DNA from: Candidatus Scalindua japonica
Lineage (GTDB): Bacteria; Planctomycetota; Brocadiia; Brocadiales; Scalinduaceae
Assembly (NCBI RefSeq): GCF_002443295.1
Contig: NZ_BAOS01000047.1
Span: 1-64,000, forward strand
Direction: 5' to 3'
Length of the DNA stretch: 64,000 bases
The position numbers and the translations under genes are program-made. Under the pieces are notes generated by a model that saw nothing but the letters and a program-made list of their open reading frames with translations, had not been told where the DNA came from and made no database searches. Below, in pieces: positions 10,029 to 19,804 of the stretch (position 1 is its first letter; each line of letters begins with the position of its first letter).

Positions 10029-10619
10029 ATGATTGCATTACCCGAATTACCATTTGCTAAAGACGCATTAGAACCGCATATCAGTTCAAAGACGCTGGAT
10101 TTCCATTATGGAAAACATCATAACGCATATGTTGTAAATACCAATAAATTGCTGGAGAATCATGCGTTAAAAGACAAGACTCTGGAAGAGATCATAAAGG
10201 GTACTGCAGGTGATCCTGCACAGGTGGGGCTGTTCAACAATGCTGCACAGGTCTGGAACCATACTTTTTACTGGAACAGTATTAAGCCGGAAGCGGGCGG
10301 AAAACCATCAGGTAAAATAGCTGAAAGGATAAATGACGACCTGGGCGGATACGATAAATTTGTTGAAACTCTTCAAACTGCTGCAGTGGGTCAGTTTGGA
10401 AGCGGCTGGGCATGGCTGATTGAGAACAAAAACGGAAAACTTGAAGTAATGAAAACTTTCAATGCCGATACTCCTCTGGCACACGGATTGAAACCTGTGC
10501 TTAACCTGGATGTATGGGAACACGCGTACTATCTGGATTATCAGAACCGGAGGCCTGATTATGTTACAAGTATTATAGAAAATCTCTTAAATTGGGATTT
10601 TGCCAATTCAAATATTTAA
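10029..10619 (+). CDS. sodB: Superoxide dismutase, Fe-type
   Basis: The 196-residue protein is the usual size for a bacterial Fe/Mn-SOD. Metal ligands are in the expected places: His in HYGKHHNAYV, His in NNAAQVWNHTFYW, and Asp and His in LDVWEHAYYLDY. The Gln of NNAAQVWNH is the second-sphere Gln typical of iron enzymes (manganese enzymes place it near the C-terminal half). It lacks a signal peptide, so it is cytoplasmic, converting superoxide to O2 and H2O2. A good ACGGAGGAA site precedes the ATG. Presence of SOD indicates occasional oxygen exposure. Confidence 0.95.
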   Translation: MIALPELPFAKDALEPHISSKTLDFHYGKHHNAYVVNTNKLLENHALKDKTLEEIIKGTAGDPAQVGLFNNAAQVWNHTFYWNSIKPEAGGKPSGKIAERINDDLGGYDKFVETLQTAAVGQFGSGWAWLIENKNGKLEVMKTFNADTPLAHGLKPVLNLDVWEHAYYLDYQNRRPDYVTSIIENLLNWDFANSNI

Positions 10620-10711
10620 TCATTGCTGTTTTATAAGGTCATGAAAGGGAATTATTTTACTACTTCGACGGTATCAGATAAATGTGCATCCTGATATTTG
10701 ATGACGATATA

Positions 10712-10740
10712 CGCACTGTTCTCATAATGAGAATAGTGCG
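10712..10740. promoter_or_regulatory. 29-bp inverted repeat, operator-like or terminator
   Basis: Arms of 14 bp around a single central A, with one G-T mismatch. The inner part is a perfect 7-1-7 dyad, TTCTCAT-A-ATGAGAA, the geometry used by Fur/PerR-type regulators. It lies 93 bp after sodB and 122 bp before the LOG gene. There is no T-run after it. Either role is possible. Confidence 0.4.
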
Positions 10741-10862
10741 AGCAGAGATGGAGAAGCCATCCTGGTCATTATCAGTCAAATATAACGTGGCGTATTGCAT
10801 GATCTGATAAAGCAGTTGTGTATAGATTATTATTTTTGAAACAGAATAACAGAGAAAAAACT

Positions 10863-11585
10863 ATGTCGGTAAAAAAACAGAAGAACATTAAAATGAGCAC
10901 AAATGAAATCTCAATTACTCCTGGACAGAGAATCACGAAGGTGATTGATGACAAAGATGAAAAGATATCATCCTGGCGGGTTTTTAAGATTATGGGTGAA
11001 TTTGTCAGTGGTTATGATTTTTTGAACAATTATGATTTAGCGGTAAGCATTTTTGGCAGTGCCCGCCGTGGATTCAAAGATGAAATTTACAAAGAAGCAC
11101 AAACACTTGGATACAAACTGGCCAAATTGGGTTTCGCAGTTATTACGGGGGGCGGGCCGGGAATTATGGAGGCTGCCAATAGAGGGGCGCACAAAGCCGG
11201 AGGAAAGTCTGTTGGAATCAATATACAATTGCCTGCCGAACAACAGGTAAATCCTTATGTCCGGGAAACCATTGGCTTTAGTTACTTCTTTGTCCGTAAG
11301 CTGATGTTATCGTTTGCTTCCGAAGTATATATTTTTTTCCCTGGCGGCTTTGGAACTCTCGATGAACTTTTTGAATTGTTAACACTGATTCAGACAAAAA
11401 AGAGTAAACGGATCCCAATTATTCTGGTAAACAGGGAGTATTGGACACCACTTTTAAACTGGATAAAGAATCAGGTATTTAAAAAGAATAATGCTATAAA
11501 CAAAGAAGATATGGATATTTATAGTTTGGTGGATACAGCGGATGAGGCGTTTCTTTTGATTAAGAAATTGGCTGATAATAAGTAA
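10863..11585 (+). CDS. LOG-family nucleotide-monophosphate phosphoribohydrolase-like protein
   Basis: Starting at ATG 10863 gives a 240-residue protein; an earlier ATG at 10818 would add 15 unlikely residues. The core shows the LOG/lysine-decarboxylase-like fold: SIFGSARRG, GGGPGIMEAANRGAHKAGG, and the hallmark PGGFGTLDE. Family members such as plant LOG and bacterial YvdD/Cyc1 release nucleobases from (cytokinin) nucleoside monophosphates; many bacterial members have unknown substrates. The catalytic Arg and Glu of the PGGxGTxxE motif region are present. It is monocistronic and faces the convergent gltA across a 14-bp inverted repeat. I would not infer cytokinin synthesis. Confidence 0.85.
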   Translation: MSVKKQKNIKMSTNEISITPGQRITKVIDDKDEKISSWRVFKIMGEFVSGYDFLNNYDLAVSIFGSARRGFKDEIYKEAQTLGYKLAKLGFAVITGGGPGIMEAANRGAHKAGGKSVGINIQLPAEQQVNPYVRETIGFSYFFVRKLMLSFASEVYIFFPGGFGTLDELFELLTLIQTKKSKRIPIILVNREYWTPLLNWIKNQVFKKNNAINKEDMDIYSLVDTADEAFLLIKKLADNK

Positions 11586-11743
11586 AAACATGATCTTTCT
11601 GTGTAATTCGCTGATAATCAAAATTACGAATATTTCTGACCTTCTGGAAGGATGTCATTTCTGCCTGCCCGCCCCGGCAATCCAGACGGAAGGGTACCTG
11701 TTCGGGCAGGCATTCTTTTAGCGGGAATCCAGGATGAACTTAC

Positions 11744-11780
11744 CTTTAGATACCCGATAAAGGCGTTCGGGTATCTAAAG
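11744..11780. terminator. Bidirectional terminator-like hairpin
   Basis: A perfect 14-bp inverted repeat, CTTTAGATACCCGA (11744-11757) and its complement (11767-11780), with a 9-base loop. It lies between the convergent LOG and gltA genes. No strong T-run flanks it. The sequence just before it (about 11640-11740) is richer in GC and looks like a dispersed intergenic repeat. Confidence 0.5.
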
Positions 11781-11852
11781 CAGTATGCGCAAAAACTGAT
11801 TCGTCCTACTGAGCTATTCTGAGAGTTTTGCCACTTCTGTAAAATATATAGT

Positions 11853-13151
11853 CTATTTTCTCTTTCCGACAGGAACATAGTTTCTTGGTTTATGACCTGT
11901 ATACAGTTGACGTGGACGTCCAATTTTTTGTTTTGGATCTTCAATCATTTCTTTCCATTGGGCAACCCACCCGGCTGTTCTTGCAATTGCAAAGAGAACC
12001 GTATACAGATTTGAAGGTATACCCATTGCCTTGTATATTATACCTGAATAAAAGTCCACATTCGGATACAGTTTGCGTTTAATAAAGTATTTATCGGTCA
12101 ATGCGATATCTTCCAATTTCATAGCAATTTTCAGTAATGAATTATTCTGCATGTCAAGCTCGGTGAGAACCTCATGACAGGTATCCTTCAGCACAGAGGC
12201 TCTTGGATCATAATTCTTATATACCCTGTGACCAAACCCCATAAGCCGAAAAGGATCATCCTTGTCCTTAGCCCTTTTAATAAATTTTGGAATATTTTTT
12301 ATATCACCAATTTCCTCCAGCATATGGATTACGGCTTCATTCGCGCCACCATGAGCAGGTCCCCAAAGTGAAGCAATGCCTGCACTGATACAGGCAAACG
12401 GGTTTGCTCCGGAAGAGCCTGCGAGTCTTACCGTAGAGGTAGAAGCATTTTGTTCATGATCAGCGTGTAAAATAAAAATCGTATCCATTGCCTTTGCAAG
12501 AACTTTATTAACCTTATACTCTTCAGATGGTACCGCAAACAACATATGTAAAAAGTTAGCGGTATAATCAAGTTCGTTTTTTGGATATATAAATGGCTTT
12601 CCTCGCGAGTATTTATAGGCCATCGCTGCAAGTGTGGGAGTTTTTGCAATCATCCTTAGTGCCGCTATCCTTCTCTGTTCTTCATCATTAATATTCAAGG
12701 AGTCATGATAAAACGCTGAAAGAGAAGCAAATGCTCCACACATTATTGCCATAGGGTGTGAAAACCGTGGAAAACCTCTGTATAAAAACTGCAGCTGTTC
12801 ATGAACAAGAGAGCGGTTCTTTATTTCTGAAACAAAAAGGTTAAATTCTTTTTTAGCCGGCAATTCCCCATGTAATAATAAGTAGCAAACTTCCATAAAG
12901 TTACTTTTCCTGGCAAGTTGTGCAATATCATAACCTCTATATCTCAGAACACCTTTTTCACCATCAACATATGTTATACTTGATTCACAGGATGCAGTTG
13001 ACATGAAACCGGGATCATAGGTAAAAAAACCGGACTCTTTATACAATGATGTTATGTCGATTACCTCAGGGCCTTCAGAACCTTTATAAACAGGAAACTC
13101 TAAATTTTTCTTACTTTTTCCAACAGTTAGTGACGCATTTTTAGTATTCAT
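11853..13151 (-). CDS. gltA: Citrate synthase (Si-type)
   Basis: A 432-residue hexameric-type citrate synthase. N-terminal part has [13 protein letters not shown]; catalytic elements are [12 protein letters not shown] (His), [11 protein letters not shown] (His) and [14 protein letters not shown], with the catalytic Asp near NVDFYSGI. It condenses oxaloacetate with acetyl-CoA into citrate, the entry to the TCA cycle and 2-oxoglutarate. With the korAB operon at 58-60 kb it can supply a partial cycle to glutamate through gdh at 36.5 kb. It is monocistronic with its own upstream region. A few anaerobes use Re-citrate synthase instead; this gene is clearly the Si-type family. Confidence 0.95.
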   Translation of the reverse strand: MNTKNASLTVGKSKKNLEFPVYKGSEGPEVIDITSLYKESGFFTYDPGFMSTASCESSITYVDGEKGVLRYRGYDIAQLARKSNFMEVCYLLLHGELPAKKEFNLFVSEIKNRSLVHEQLQFLYRGFPRFSHPMAIMCGAFASLSAFYHDSLNINDEEQRRIAALRMIAKTPTLAAMAYKYSRGKPFIYPKNELDYTANFLHMLFAVPSEEYKVNKVLAKAMDTIFILHADHEQNASTSTVRLAGSSGANPFACISAGIASLWGPAHGGANEAVIHMLEEIGDIKNIPKFIKRAKDKDDPFRLMGFGHRVYKNYDPRASVLKDTCHEVLTELDMQNNSLLKIAMKLEDIALTDKYFIKRKLYPNVDFYSGIIYKAMGIPSNLYTVLFAIARTAGWVAQWKEMIEDPKQKIGRPRQLYTGHKPRNYVPVGKRK

Positions 13152-13244
13152 TCTTATACCTTTTTTTTAATTTTATGAAAGAGACATTTACCAGGTTGTT
13201 TTCTTAAATGGATTACTGTTCATGCTAAAGGTTCCATTACCAGA

Positions 13245-14504
13245 TCATTCCCATGCCTCGTATTTTTTGATCAAGTAAGGCTTGGTGTCTTCAAAAACCT
13301 GTGCCTGCTTTTCTACGACCTGTTCTGCCTGTTCAGAGTCTAATTCTGCAACCTCTTGACAATATGCTGCCGTCCTGCCGAAATATAGGGGAACCATAAT
13401 ACCGATAAGTCTTTTTCTATTGCGGTTCCATGACTGATAAGTAAAGGCAAAATCGTATAATATCTTCGCCCACAAATCGGCTGGAAAGATTAATTTCCCC
13501 GTTTTTTTCAATTTACGAACATTTTTAGCAAGTTGTTCGTAACTTTCCGGTTCGATAATCTGTTTGTAGAGTGGATCAAAGTGAGAGAAACCTTCTAATA
13601 ATTCGATTTCAAGCTTATTAAAATTTACCGAGACGGGTTCTATCTTTGCGATTTTCTCTGGTTCACCCATCGTTTCAACCGGAGTGCTGCCTTTTACGTT
13701 TCTCCAGTTTATTTCGTATTTTCCCATAAGGTACATTAACGTGCTGACAACTTGTCTGAACATCGGACCTAAGTGCTCCGCCGGGTCTTTCGCGTCATGC
13801 ACCTTTGTACCAAGTTGTGCCTGCACTATCTTAAGGCCAGTATTTATTGCTGTAGTACTCATCCATATGTCTATACCGAATCTGGCGACGTCGGTATCCC
13901 AGACATCCTCTTTGGTATAGAGTACTGCTAATTCACCGCTGAAACCAAAGTCGCCGCCTATTGGCTGCCTGATTCTCTGTCCATAGAGAGCCCTGGTAAT
14001 CGGATAAATAATATTGTTGGTAATCGTGCCGTCATTTTTATGCCTGATATAAGACGGCGCCACAAATCCCGCATGTTTATTAAGAACCGGTTCGGCAAGT
14101 AATTTAATCCATTCGGGAGTAATACTTCTTAAATCCGAATCAACCACTACACAACAATCAGCTTTCAGGTGCATAGCCAGTTCGAATACAGCCCTGAATG
14201 AAGTACCCTTTCCCGGTGAGCCACGGTATATAGCAACCCTTCTCTGGAACTCTTCGGGTACCGGAGCCGCATATGCAACTTCTCGTGTGTCATCTGTAGA
14301 ACCGCCATCAGAAACGAAGAGTGCGTACTTCTTATCGGGAAAATATTTTTTTAATCCTTCCGCCGCAGTTGATATTACATGAGATATAGTATCCTCATTG
14401 TTATAACAGGGAATACCAACGAGGATGTTTACATCCTTGACCTTTTTCGTCCATTCATACACATTATCTCGGACGGCGCTTGGATATTTTTTTGTTGTTT
14501 CCAT
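13245..14504 (-). CDS. GT81-like/GT2-fold glycosyltransferase (possible glucosyl-phosphoglycerate synthase)
   Basis: I start at ATG 14504, which has an AGGTG site 6 bases upstream, giving 419 residues. The upstream ATG at 14579 would add a poor 25-residue leader. It has a GT-A nucleotide-sugar fold: VGIPCYNNEDTI, SDGGSTDDTREVA, the DxD-type motif VVDSDLRSI, and the acceptor segment QPIGGDFGFSGELA plus GIDIWMSTTAINTGLKI. This set resembles GT81 glucosyl-3-phosphoglycerate synthases and related mannosylglycerate enzymes of osmolyte synthesis. The divergent neighbour is glycerate kinase, which makes a glycerate link plausible but unproven. No phosphatase partner is visible, so it could also be a different GT2-fold enzyme. 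Confidence 0.65.
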   Translation of the reverse strand: METTKKYPSAVRDNVYEWTKKVKDVNILVGIPCYNNEDTISHVISTAAEGLKKYFPDKKYALFVSDGGSTDDTREVAYAAPVPEEFQRRVAIYRGSPGKGTSFRAVFELAMHLKADCCVVVDSDLRSITPEWIKLLAEPVLNKHAGFVAPSYIRHKNDGTITNNIIYPITRALYGQRIRQPIGGDFGFSGELAVLYTKEDVWDTDVARFGIDIWMSTTAINTGLKIVQAQLGTKVHDAKDPAEHLGPMFRQVVSTLMYLMGKYEINWRNVKGSTPVETMGEPEKIAKIEPVSVNFNKLEIELLEGFSHFDPLYKQIIEPESYEQLAKNVRKLKKTGKLIFPADLWAKILYDFAFTYQSWNRNRKRLIGIMVPLYFGRTAAYCQEVAELDSEQAEQVVEKQAQVFEDTKPYLIKKYEAWE

Positions 14505-15282
14505 TTTTTCACCTATCTCTACAAAATGTCGATAATATAAGTATCGTAAAAAAAAAATAGTATATTGATGTAGCAACACAGAATTCTTTACTAACGAATT
14601 ATTTTAATCTGTGTAAGATGCCTTTATCATTGAATCTCAATATTTTTTGGGAAGTTGAGTAGATGATTAAGAATATTGATACAAATAATTGTACATTGTA
14701 AGATAAAAAATGTACAATTTCAATAACTTTTGCATGACTTTTGTATGATAAAGATCGGAAGAATTATAGTAAGTTTTATACTTCGAGTAATATATATTAA
14801 GTGAAATCGAAAAAAGTTACATCTTAAGGTTTCTTATATTATAATATTCATACGGGAACAAAAGCGGTTTTTATTGCCTAAGATCAGGTTAGGTAGCTAT
14901 CACGACAAAAGACTATCCTTCGACTCCGCTCTCCTCTCCGCCGCGGTGGAGTATGACGTCACCATGAGCGGAATCAAAGGGTTTTCAACATTGAATTTCC
15001 TATACATATCAATAAAATCTAATTTAAAATTACTTTACTGGTATTGCTTTTTTTTCAAGGGGTACTTTTTACTATCGACATACAATAATTTTCTTTCTTG
15101 CATTTATATCATGGATTTTTTTTGCAATTTGAGAGGAACTCTAATTCGATTATCACTTAAAAAAAATTGTTATGGAAAAGATAGCAAAATCACCTCAGCC
15201 TGTTTTGAAAGATTTGCTACTGGTTGAGAAACCGCTCAAGGAATGAAACTATCAGTTACAAATCAAAAAAAAAGGAGTTTAC
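14505..15282. other. 778-bp divergent intergenic region with an inverted repeat
   Basis: Between the divergent glycosyltransferase and glycerate kinase. It holds a perfect 11-bp inverted repeat, AATTGTACATT (14687-14697) and AATGTACAATT (14709-14719), separated by 11 bases, which could be an operator or hairpin. Around 14895-14970 there is a GC-richer stretch (tccttcgactccgct, ccgccgcggtgg) that looks like a dispersed repeat. An open frame at 14874-15227 lacks a ribosome site and protein-like composition. I see no credible gene. Confidence 0.5.
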
Positions 15283-16614
15283 ATGACGATATTAAAACTC
15301 AGGCAGGATGCCAGTACTATTTTCAAAGCAGGTTTGAAAGCTGTGGATCCCAAAGTATCAGTAAAAAGTTATGTTAAGCGGGAGAACAAAACCCTAATTG
15401 TAGATAAGAGAAAATATGATCTTGATCAATTTGACAAAATATATGTTATCGGTGGTGGCAAAGCCGGGGCCTCTATGGCCGCCGCAATAGAAGAACTGAT
15501 TGGTGATCACATCACAGAAGGTTTTGTTAACGTTAAATACGGTTATACGGCAAGATTGGAAAAGATCAAGATACATGAGGCAGACCATCCCGTGCCTGAT
15601 GATGCGGGACGCGAGGGGGCTGAGAAAATCGTCAGGCTTGCAGAGAGTGCAGAAGAAAGAGATTTGATTATCTGTGTCATTTCCGGTGGAGGTTCCGCGC
15701 TTCTTCCTCTACCCGTACAAGGCATCTCTTTAAGTGAAAAGCAGGAGGTTACGAAGGAACTGTTAGCCTGCGGCGCCAGCATAAACGAAATAAACGCAGT
15801 GCGTAAGCACATGTCCCGATTCAAGGGTGGACAACTCGCCCGTTTTACCTATCCCGCAACATTAATTACACTCATTCTTTCAGATGTTATAGGCAGCTAT
15901 CTGGATGTTATTGCCTCAGGACCTACTGTTCCGGACAGCTCAACATTCAGTGATGTACTAGAGATATTGAAGCGATATAAAATTTGGAATAAAATTCCGG
16001 ATACCGTTAGGAATCACTTCGAAAAAGGAATAAAGGGAAACATACCGGAAACTCCAAAAGCGGGAGAAAGTATTTTTTCTAAAACACAAAATGTTATCGT
16101 AGGCAGTAATATACAGGCGGTGATGGCTGGAGCTGAAAAAGCCAGGGAAATTGGTTACCATTCAATGATTCTTTCTTCTTTTGTCGAAGGGGAAACGAAA
16201 GATGTGGCAAGGGTACATGCTGCCGTCGCAAAAGAGATTTTACAATCGGGAAACCCTGTTCCAGCTCCTGCCTGTGTGGTTTCAGGTGGAGAAACTACCG
16301 TAGCGATTCATGGAAAGGGAAAGGGTGGGAGAAATCAGGAATTTTGCCTCGCGTCATCTATAGACATTGCGGGCCTGGAATCGGTAGTGATCTTGAGCGG
16401 AGGCACTGATGGTACCGATGGTCCTACAGATGCGGCAGGTGCGATTTGTGATGGAGAAACGGTGGAACGTGCTGTAGAGAAAGGTATGAATGCGTCAAAT
16501 TATTTATGCAACAATAATTCTTATGTTTTTTTTGAAAATTTAAATGACCTCTTAATAACCGGGCCCACAAATACAAATGTGATGGATTTACGGTTGGTTT
16601 TAGTTGGAACTTAA
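15283..16614 (+). CDS. Glycerate 2-kinase (GckA/TtuD, MOFRL family)
   Basis: A 443-residue protein of the DUF4147 + MOFRL glycerate kinase family. It shows VIGGGKAGASMAAAIE, HPVPDDAGREGAEKI, the nucleotide-binding ISGGGSALLPLP, NAVRKHMSRFKGGQLA and SDVIGSYLDVIASGPT. The C-terminal MOFRL part has SGGETTVAIHGKGKGGRNQE and GGTDGTDGPTDAAGA. Members phosphorylate D-glycerate to 2-phosphoglycerate. An AAAGGAG site precedes the ATG. Pyruvate kinase starts 33 bp downstream, so the two are probably co-transcribed and feed glycerate into lower glycolysis (enolase is not in this window). Confidence 0.9.
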   Translation: MTILKLRQDASTIFKAGLKAVDPKVSVKSYVKRENKTLIVDKRKYDLDQFDKIYVIGGGKAGASMAAAIEELIGDHITEGFVNVKYGYTARLEKIKIHEADHPVPDDAGREGAEKIVRLAESAEERDLIICVISGGGSALLPLPVQGISLSEKQEVTKELLACGASINEINAVRKHMSRFKGGQLARFTYPATLITLILSDVIGSYLDVIASGPTVPDSSTFSDVLEILKRYKIWNKIPDTVRNHFEKGIKGNIPETPKAGESIFSKTQNVIVGSNIQAVMAGAEKAREIGYHSMILSSFVEGETKDVARVHAAVAKEILQSGNPVPAPACVVSGGETTVAIHGKGKGGRNQEFCLASSIDIAGLESVVILSGGTDGTDGPTDAAGAICDGETVERAVEKGMNASNYLCNNNSYVFFENLNDLLITGPTNTNVMDLRLVLVGT

Positions 16615-16647
16615 TTACCTTATTTAAATAATTTACATTGACAAAAA

Positions 16648-18063
16648 ATGCGCAGAACAAAAATTGTCTGTACTATTGGACCGGCAAGTGATTCAGAAGA
16701 TCTGCTCGGAAAATTAATTGACGCGGGTATGAATGTAGCACGTCTCAATTTCTCGCATGGTACTCACGGAGAACACGGAGCGACAATAAGAAAGATTCGT
16801 TCTGTTTCAGAAAAAAAACAGGTTCCAATCGCTATTCTACAGGATCTGGCAGGTCCCAAAATCAGGGTTGGAAAAGTTAAAGATGGTTCAGTCTGTTTAG
16901 AGGCTGGACAGACGTTTATCTTGTCAAATGAAGACGTGCTGGGGGATGAAAACAAGACGTTCGTATCGTATCCAAAATTAACGGCAGAGGTAAAGGCTGG
17001 TAACCGGATACTCCTGGCTGATGGTAGTATTGAACTCTGCGTTGTAAAAACAGATGCCAAAAATGTGACCTGTAAAGTTCAGGTTGGAGGTGAACTTTCT
17101 TCCCATAAAGGCATTAATCTACCGGGAAGTTCTTTATCAGTCCAGGCGTTTACGGAAAAGGATCACAAAGATTTGAAATTTGGATTAGAGCAGGGGGTAG
17201 ACTACGTTGCCATGTCCTTTGTTCGCAGTAAAGAAGATATTGTGCGGATGAAAGAATTTTTAAAAAACATCAACAGGCAAGTCCCGATAATAGCAAAAGT
17301 TGAGAAACATGAGGCTCTTGTAAAAATCGATGAAATCATAGATACGGTTGACGGAATAATGGTCGCACGGGGAGATTTGGCGGTAGAAACTCCTTTAGAG
17401 AAAGTTCCGATGGTACAGAAGATGTTAATCCTGAAAAGCAATCAAAAAGGAAAGCCGGTTATTACGGCTACTCAGATGTTAAAATCTATGGTAGAAAATC
17501 CCAGACCTACTCGTGCCGAGGCCAATGATGTGGCGAATGCCGTTTTAGATGGCACCGACGCTGTAATGCTTTCGGAGGAGACAACGGTTGGCAGATATCC
17601 AGTGGAAACAGTACGTACTATGGCTAAGATCATCGAAGCTACAGAGTCAAGCCGTGTATTAAAACATCAATATTATAGACCAGATGAGGAAAAACCCGAA
17701 TCTATAGTCAGCGCTGTCTGCCATGCTACTTCAGAATTGTCTAACGATTTAAAAGCAATGGCTATTCTTACTCCAACTCAATTCGGTAGCACAGCCAGAA
17801 TGGTTGCATCCAATCGTCCGAACCAGGTAATTATCGCTTTAAGTCCTGACCCTGTGGTAGTTCGCTGTCTCAATTTAGTTTGGGGGGTATATCCCATACT
17901 CTCAGATAGATATAAGAATACAGAAGAAATGATAGAACAGGCAAAAGAGCAGGCATTACAGTCCGGTTTAGTAAAAACCGGTGATGTGGTTGTTATTACC
18001 GCAGGTATTCTAACAGACGTTGCAGGTTCTACCAACTTGATCAAAGTTGAGATATTGAAATAA
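16648..18063 (+). CDS. pyk: Pyruvate kinase
   Basis: A 471-residue pyruvate kinase. Characteristic parts are the N-terminal RRTKIVCTIGPAS, MNVARLNFSHG, DLAGPKIRVG, the B domain (about 70-170), the active-site segment IIAKVEKHEAL, MVARGDLAVE, and TATQMLKSMVENPRPTRAEANDVANAV. The C-terminal domain of about 120 residues is the allosteric domain. It converts PEP and ADP to pyruvate and ATP. It lies 33 bp after glycerate kinase in the same direction; no clear Shine-Dalgarno precedes the ATG, so translation may be coupled or leaderless-like. Confidence 0.96.
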   Translation: MRRTKIVCTIGPASDSEDLLGKLIDAGMNVARLNFSHGTHGEHGATIRKIRSVSEKKQVPIAILQDLAGPKIRVGKVKDGSVCLEAGQTFILSNEDVLGDENKTFVSYPKLTAEVKAGNRILLADGSIELCVVKTDAKNVTCKVQVGGELSSHKGINLPGSSLSVQAFTEKDHKDLKFGLEQGVDYVAMSFVRSKEDIVRMKEFLKNINRQVPIIAKVEKHEALVKIDEIIDTVDGIMVARGDLAVETPLEKVPMVQKMLILKSNQKGKPVITATQMLKSMVENPRPTRAEANDVANAVLDGTDAVMLSEETTVGRYPVETVRTMAKIIEATESSRVLKHQYYRPDEEKPESIVSAVCHATSELSNDLKAMAILTPTQFGSTARMVASNRPNQVIIALSPDPVVVRCLNLVWGVYPILSDRYKNTEEMIEQAKEQALQSGLVKTGDVVVITAGILTDVAGSTNLIKVEILK

Positions 18064-18148
18064 AAAGAAATATTTCCTTTTGCCATTCCTTTTATACTAT
18101 TCTATTTGACTGGAGGTTATCCACAAGACCCCATTATTTTAACTACAG

Positions 18149-18727
18149 TTACAGATGTTTTTTTCTCTTTTTTTTCGGTTTGACATCTACTTTGTAAATA
18201 GCTAAAGAATCCTTTTTTGTAAGCCGTCCCTGACAGAATGACATAGAGGGATCCACTATGAGTAAACGCATTGCTTCACGCCCCAGTAACATACGGTAAC
18301 TCATAAAATCCCGATTAGTAAGAGTAATAAAAATGTTTTGACGTAAACTTCCCATTTGAATATCACTACGGACAACATAACGACTCTCTTCCTGGCCATT
18401 TGAACTTTTTATCACCCGTTCGTCAGCCAGTTCTGCTGTACATTTTCTGATAATTTTATTGTTGTTTTGCAATGGATGGATATTGAATTGAACGTAATGT
18501 TTTCCGTGTTTATGAAATGCTTTTACATCAAACGCGTGCAGTGCGGAAGTCTTTGCACCAGTATCAATCTTTACTTTTATGGCAGGTATGCAAAGTTCTG
18601 GAAGATTTGCCCACTCTCTCCAGCCAACAACTATCTTGTTTATATTTTGTTTATACTTACTCTTTTTTTCTACCATCTGATTGATTCCACTCAACTCTAT
18701 TTTTTCACATTTGGTATTACAATCCAT
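18149..18727 (-). CDS. Retropepsin-like ATP-dependent zinc protease family (RimB-like)
   Basis: A 192-residue protein of the PF05618 family (called putative ATP-dependent zinc protease, though the fold is retropepsin-like). The key motif is VKIDTGAKTSALHA, with the aspartyl-protease-type DTG, followed by VRSDIQMGSLRQNIFITLTNR and YRMLLGREAMRLLIVDPSMSF. It is the last gene of a three-gene operon with rimK and an M14-type deacylase. In pseudomonads a homologue (RimB) accompanies RimK. An alternative start at Met18 (18676) would remove a poorly conserved leader. The C-terminus is Lys-rich. Confidence 0.82.
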   Translation of the reverse strand: MDCNTKCEKIELSGINQMVEKKSKYKQNINKIVVGWREWANLPELCIPAIKVKIDTGAKTSALHAFDVKAFHKHGKHYVQFNIHPLQNNNKIIRKCTAELADERVIKSSNGQEESRYVVRSDIQMGSLRQNIFITLTNRDFMSYRMLLGREAMRLLIVDPSMSFCQGRLTKKDSLAIYKVDVKPKKKRKKHL

Positions 18728-18765
18728 AAAACTGGTTTATTTCTTTTCAAATCTATCAGATATTT

Positions 18766-19800
18766 TTAATCGTCTATTTCTAACGTTTCATCAAAAAATT
18801 CTACTTGTTCTTCAACAACTTTGGAATTTTCAAAGGTGGCAATATGGAATAGAGCGTCCCCGTTATTAACGAGTGGTAACATATTCATACCTATAACAAT
18901 TCCGGTTTCTCTTGCTCTTACATTTATCCTGCCCTGCCCGAATGCATCAGAGATGACGCCAAGTATTTCATCTTTTTTTACCATGGTTCCTAACCTTTTC
19001 CTGATTCGTAGGCTCCCGCTGTGCGGTGCGCGTATCCAATGACTGGATCTGGCTACAAACACTTCTTTTTTACGTGGTCTGAGGTTGATTTTTTTCTGGT
19101 CAATCATACCAATGGTATTCATAATCGAAATGATCCCTCGCAGTGCAGAACGAATGACCTTTTCTTCATAGCGCAACGCTTCACCTCCTTCAAAGAGCAA
19201 CATTGGTATATTTTTATCTGCGGCAGCCTGTCTTAACGATCCGTCACGCAAATTGGAATTCAGAACGACCGGAACACCAAAAGCAAGAGCGAGACGTTTC
19301 GTTTCAAAGTCATCAGTAGAAGCACGGATTTGTGGTAAGTTAGTACGATGCATGGAACCTGTATGCAAATCTATGCCGTGAGTGCATTTTTCTACAATTT
19401 CTTCCATGAAAATGTAAGCAATCTGTCCTCCAAGGGAACCGGACCTGGATCCAGGAAAACATCGGTTTAAATCACGTCTATCGGGCAAGTATCGTATTTT
19501 CTGATGAAAACCGAAAACGTTTATTATTGGAACCGCAATTAATGTTCCTCTAATTCCTGAAAGTATGCTTTTTCGTGCAAGTAAACGTTTAATTGTTTCT
19601 ATACCATTGATTTCATCACCGTGAATGGCTGCTGATACAAACAAAACCGGACCGTCTTTTTTTCCACGCAAGACTTCTACGGGAATAGTCATTTCTGTAT
19701 AATCATAGAGTTTTGCGACTTTAATCCCTACCCGTTTACGTGCACCCGGTGGAATGGAAATACCGCCGATGACTATGTCGTTCGTCATGGAGATTGACAT
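18766..19800 (-). CDS. Succinylglutamate desuccinylase/aspartoacylase-family (M14-like) zinc hydrolase
   Basis: A 344-residue AstE/AspA-type member of the M14 zinc carboxypeptidase clan. Zinc ligands are seen in AAIHGDEINGIETI (His and Glu) and HGIDLHTGSMHR (His); substrate Arg candidates lie in DRRDLNRCFPGS, and the catalytic Glu in LLFEGGEALRY. The C-terminal beta-rich domain (about 245-330) is typical of the family. It starts 4 bp after the rimK stop, so the pair is likely translationally coupled. The context suggests it trims glutamate residues added by the ligase, but the substrate is inferred. Confidence 0.85.
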   Translation of the reverse strand: MSISMTNDIVIGGISIPPGARKRVGIKVAKLYDYTEMTIPVEVLRGKKDGPVLFVSAAIHGDEINGIETIKRLLARKSILSGIRGTLIAVPIINVFGFHQKIRYLPDRRDLNRCFPGSRSGSLGGQIAYIFMEEIVEKCTHGIDLHTGSMHRTNLPQIRASTDDFETKRLALAFGVPVVLNSNLRDGSLRQAAADKNIPMLLFEGGEALRYEEKVIRSALRGIISIMNTIGMIDQKKINLRPRKKEVFVARSSHWIRAPHSGSLRIRKRLGTMVKKDEILGVISDAFGQGRINVRARETGIVIGMNMLPLVNNGDALFHIATFENSKVVEEQVEFFDETLEIDD

Positions 19801-19804
19801 ATTA

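Noticed and set aside
11624-11944. 106-codon leftward frame
   Set aside because: It overlaps the end of gltA and reads through repeat-like sequence and the 14-bp hairpin.
14874-15227. 117-codon rightward frame before glycerate kinase
   Set aside because: No Shine-Dalgarno, low-complexity translation rich in Phe, Leu and Tyr, and it spans a repeat-like segment.
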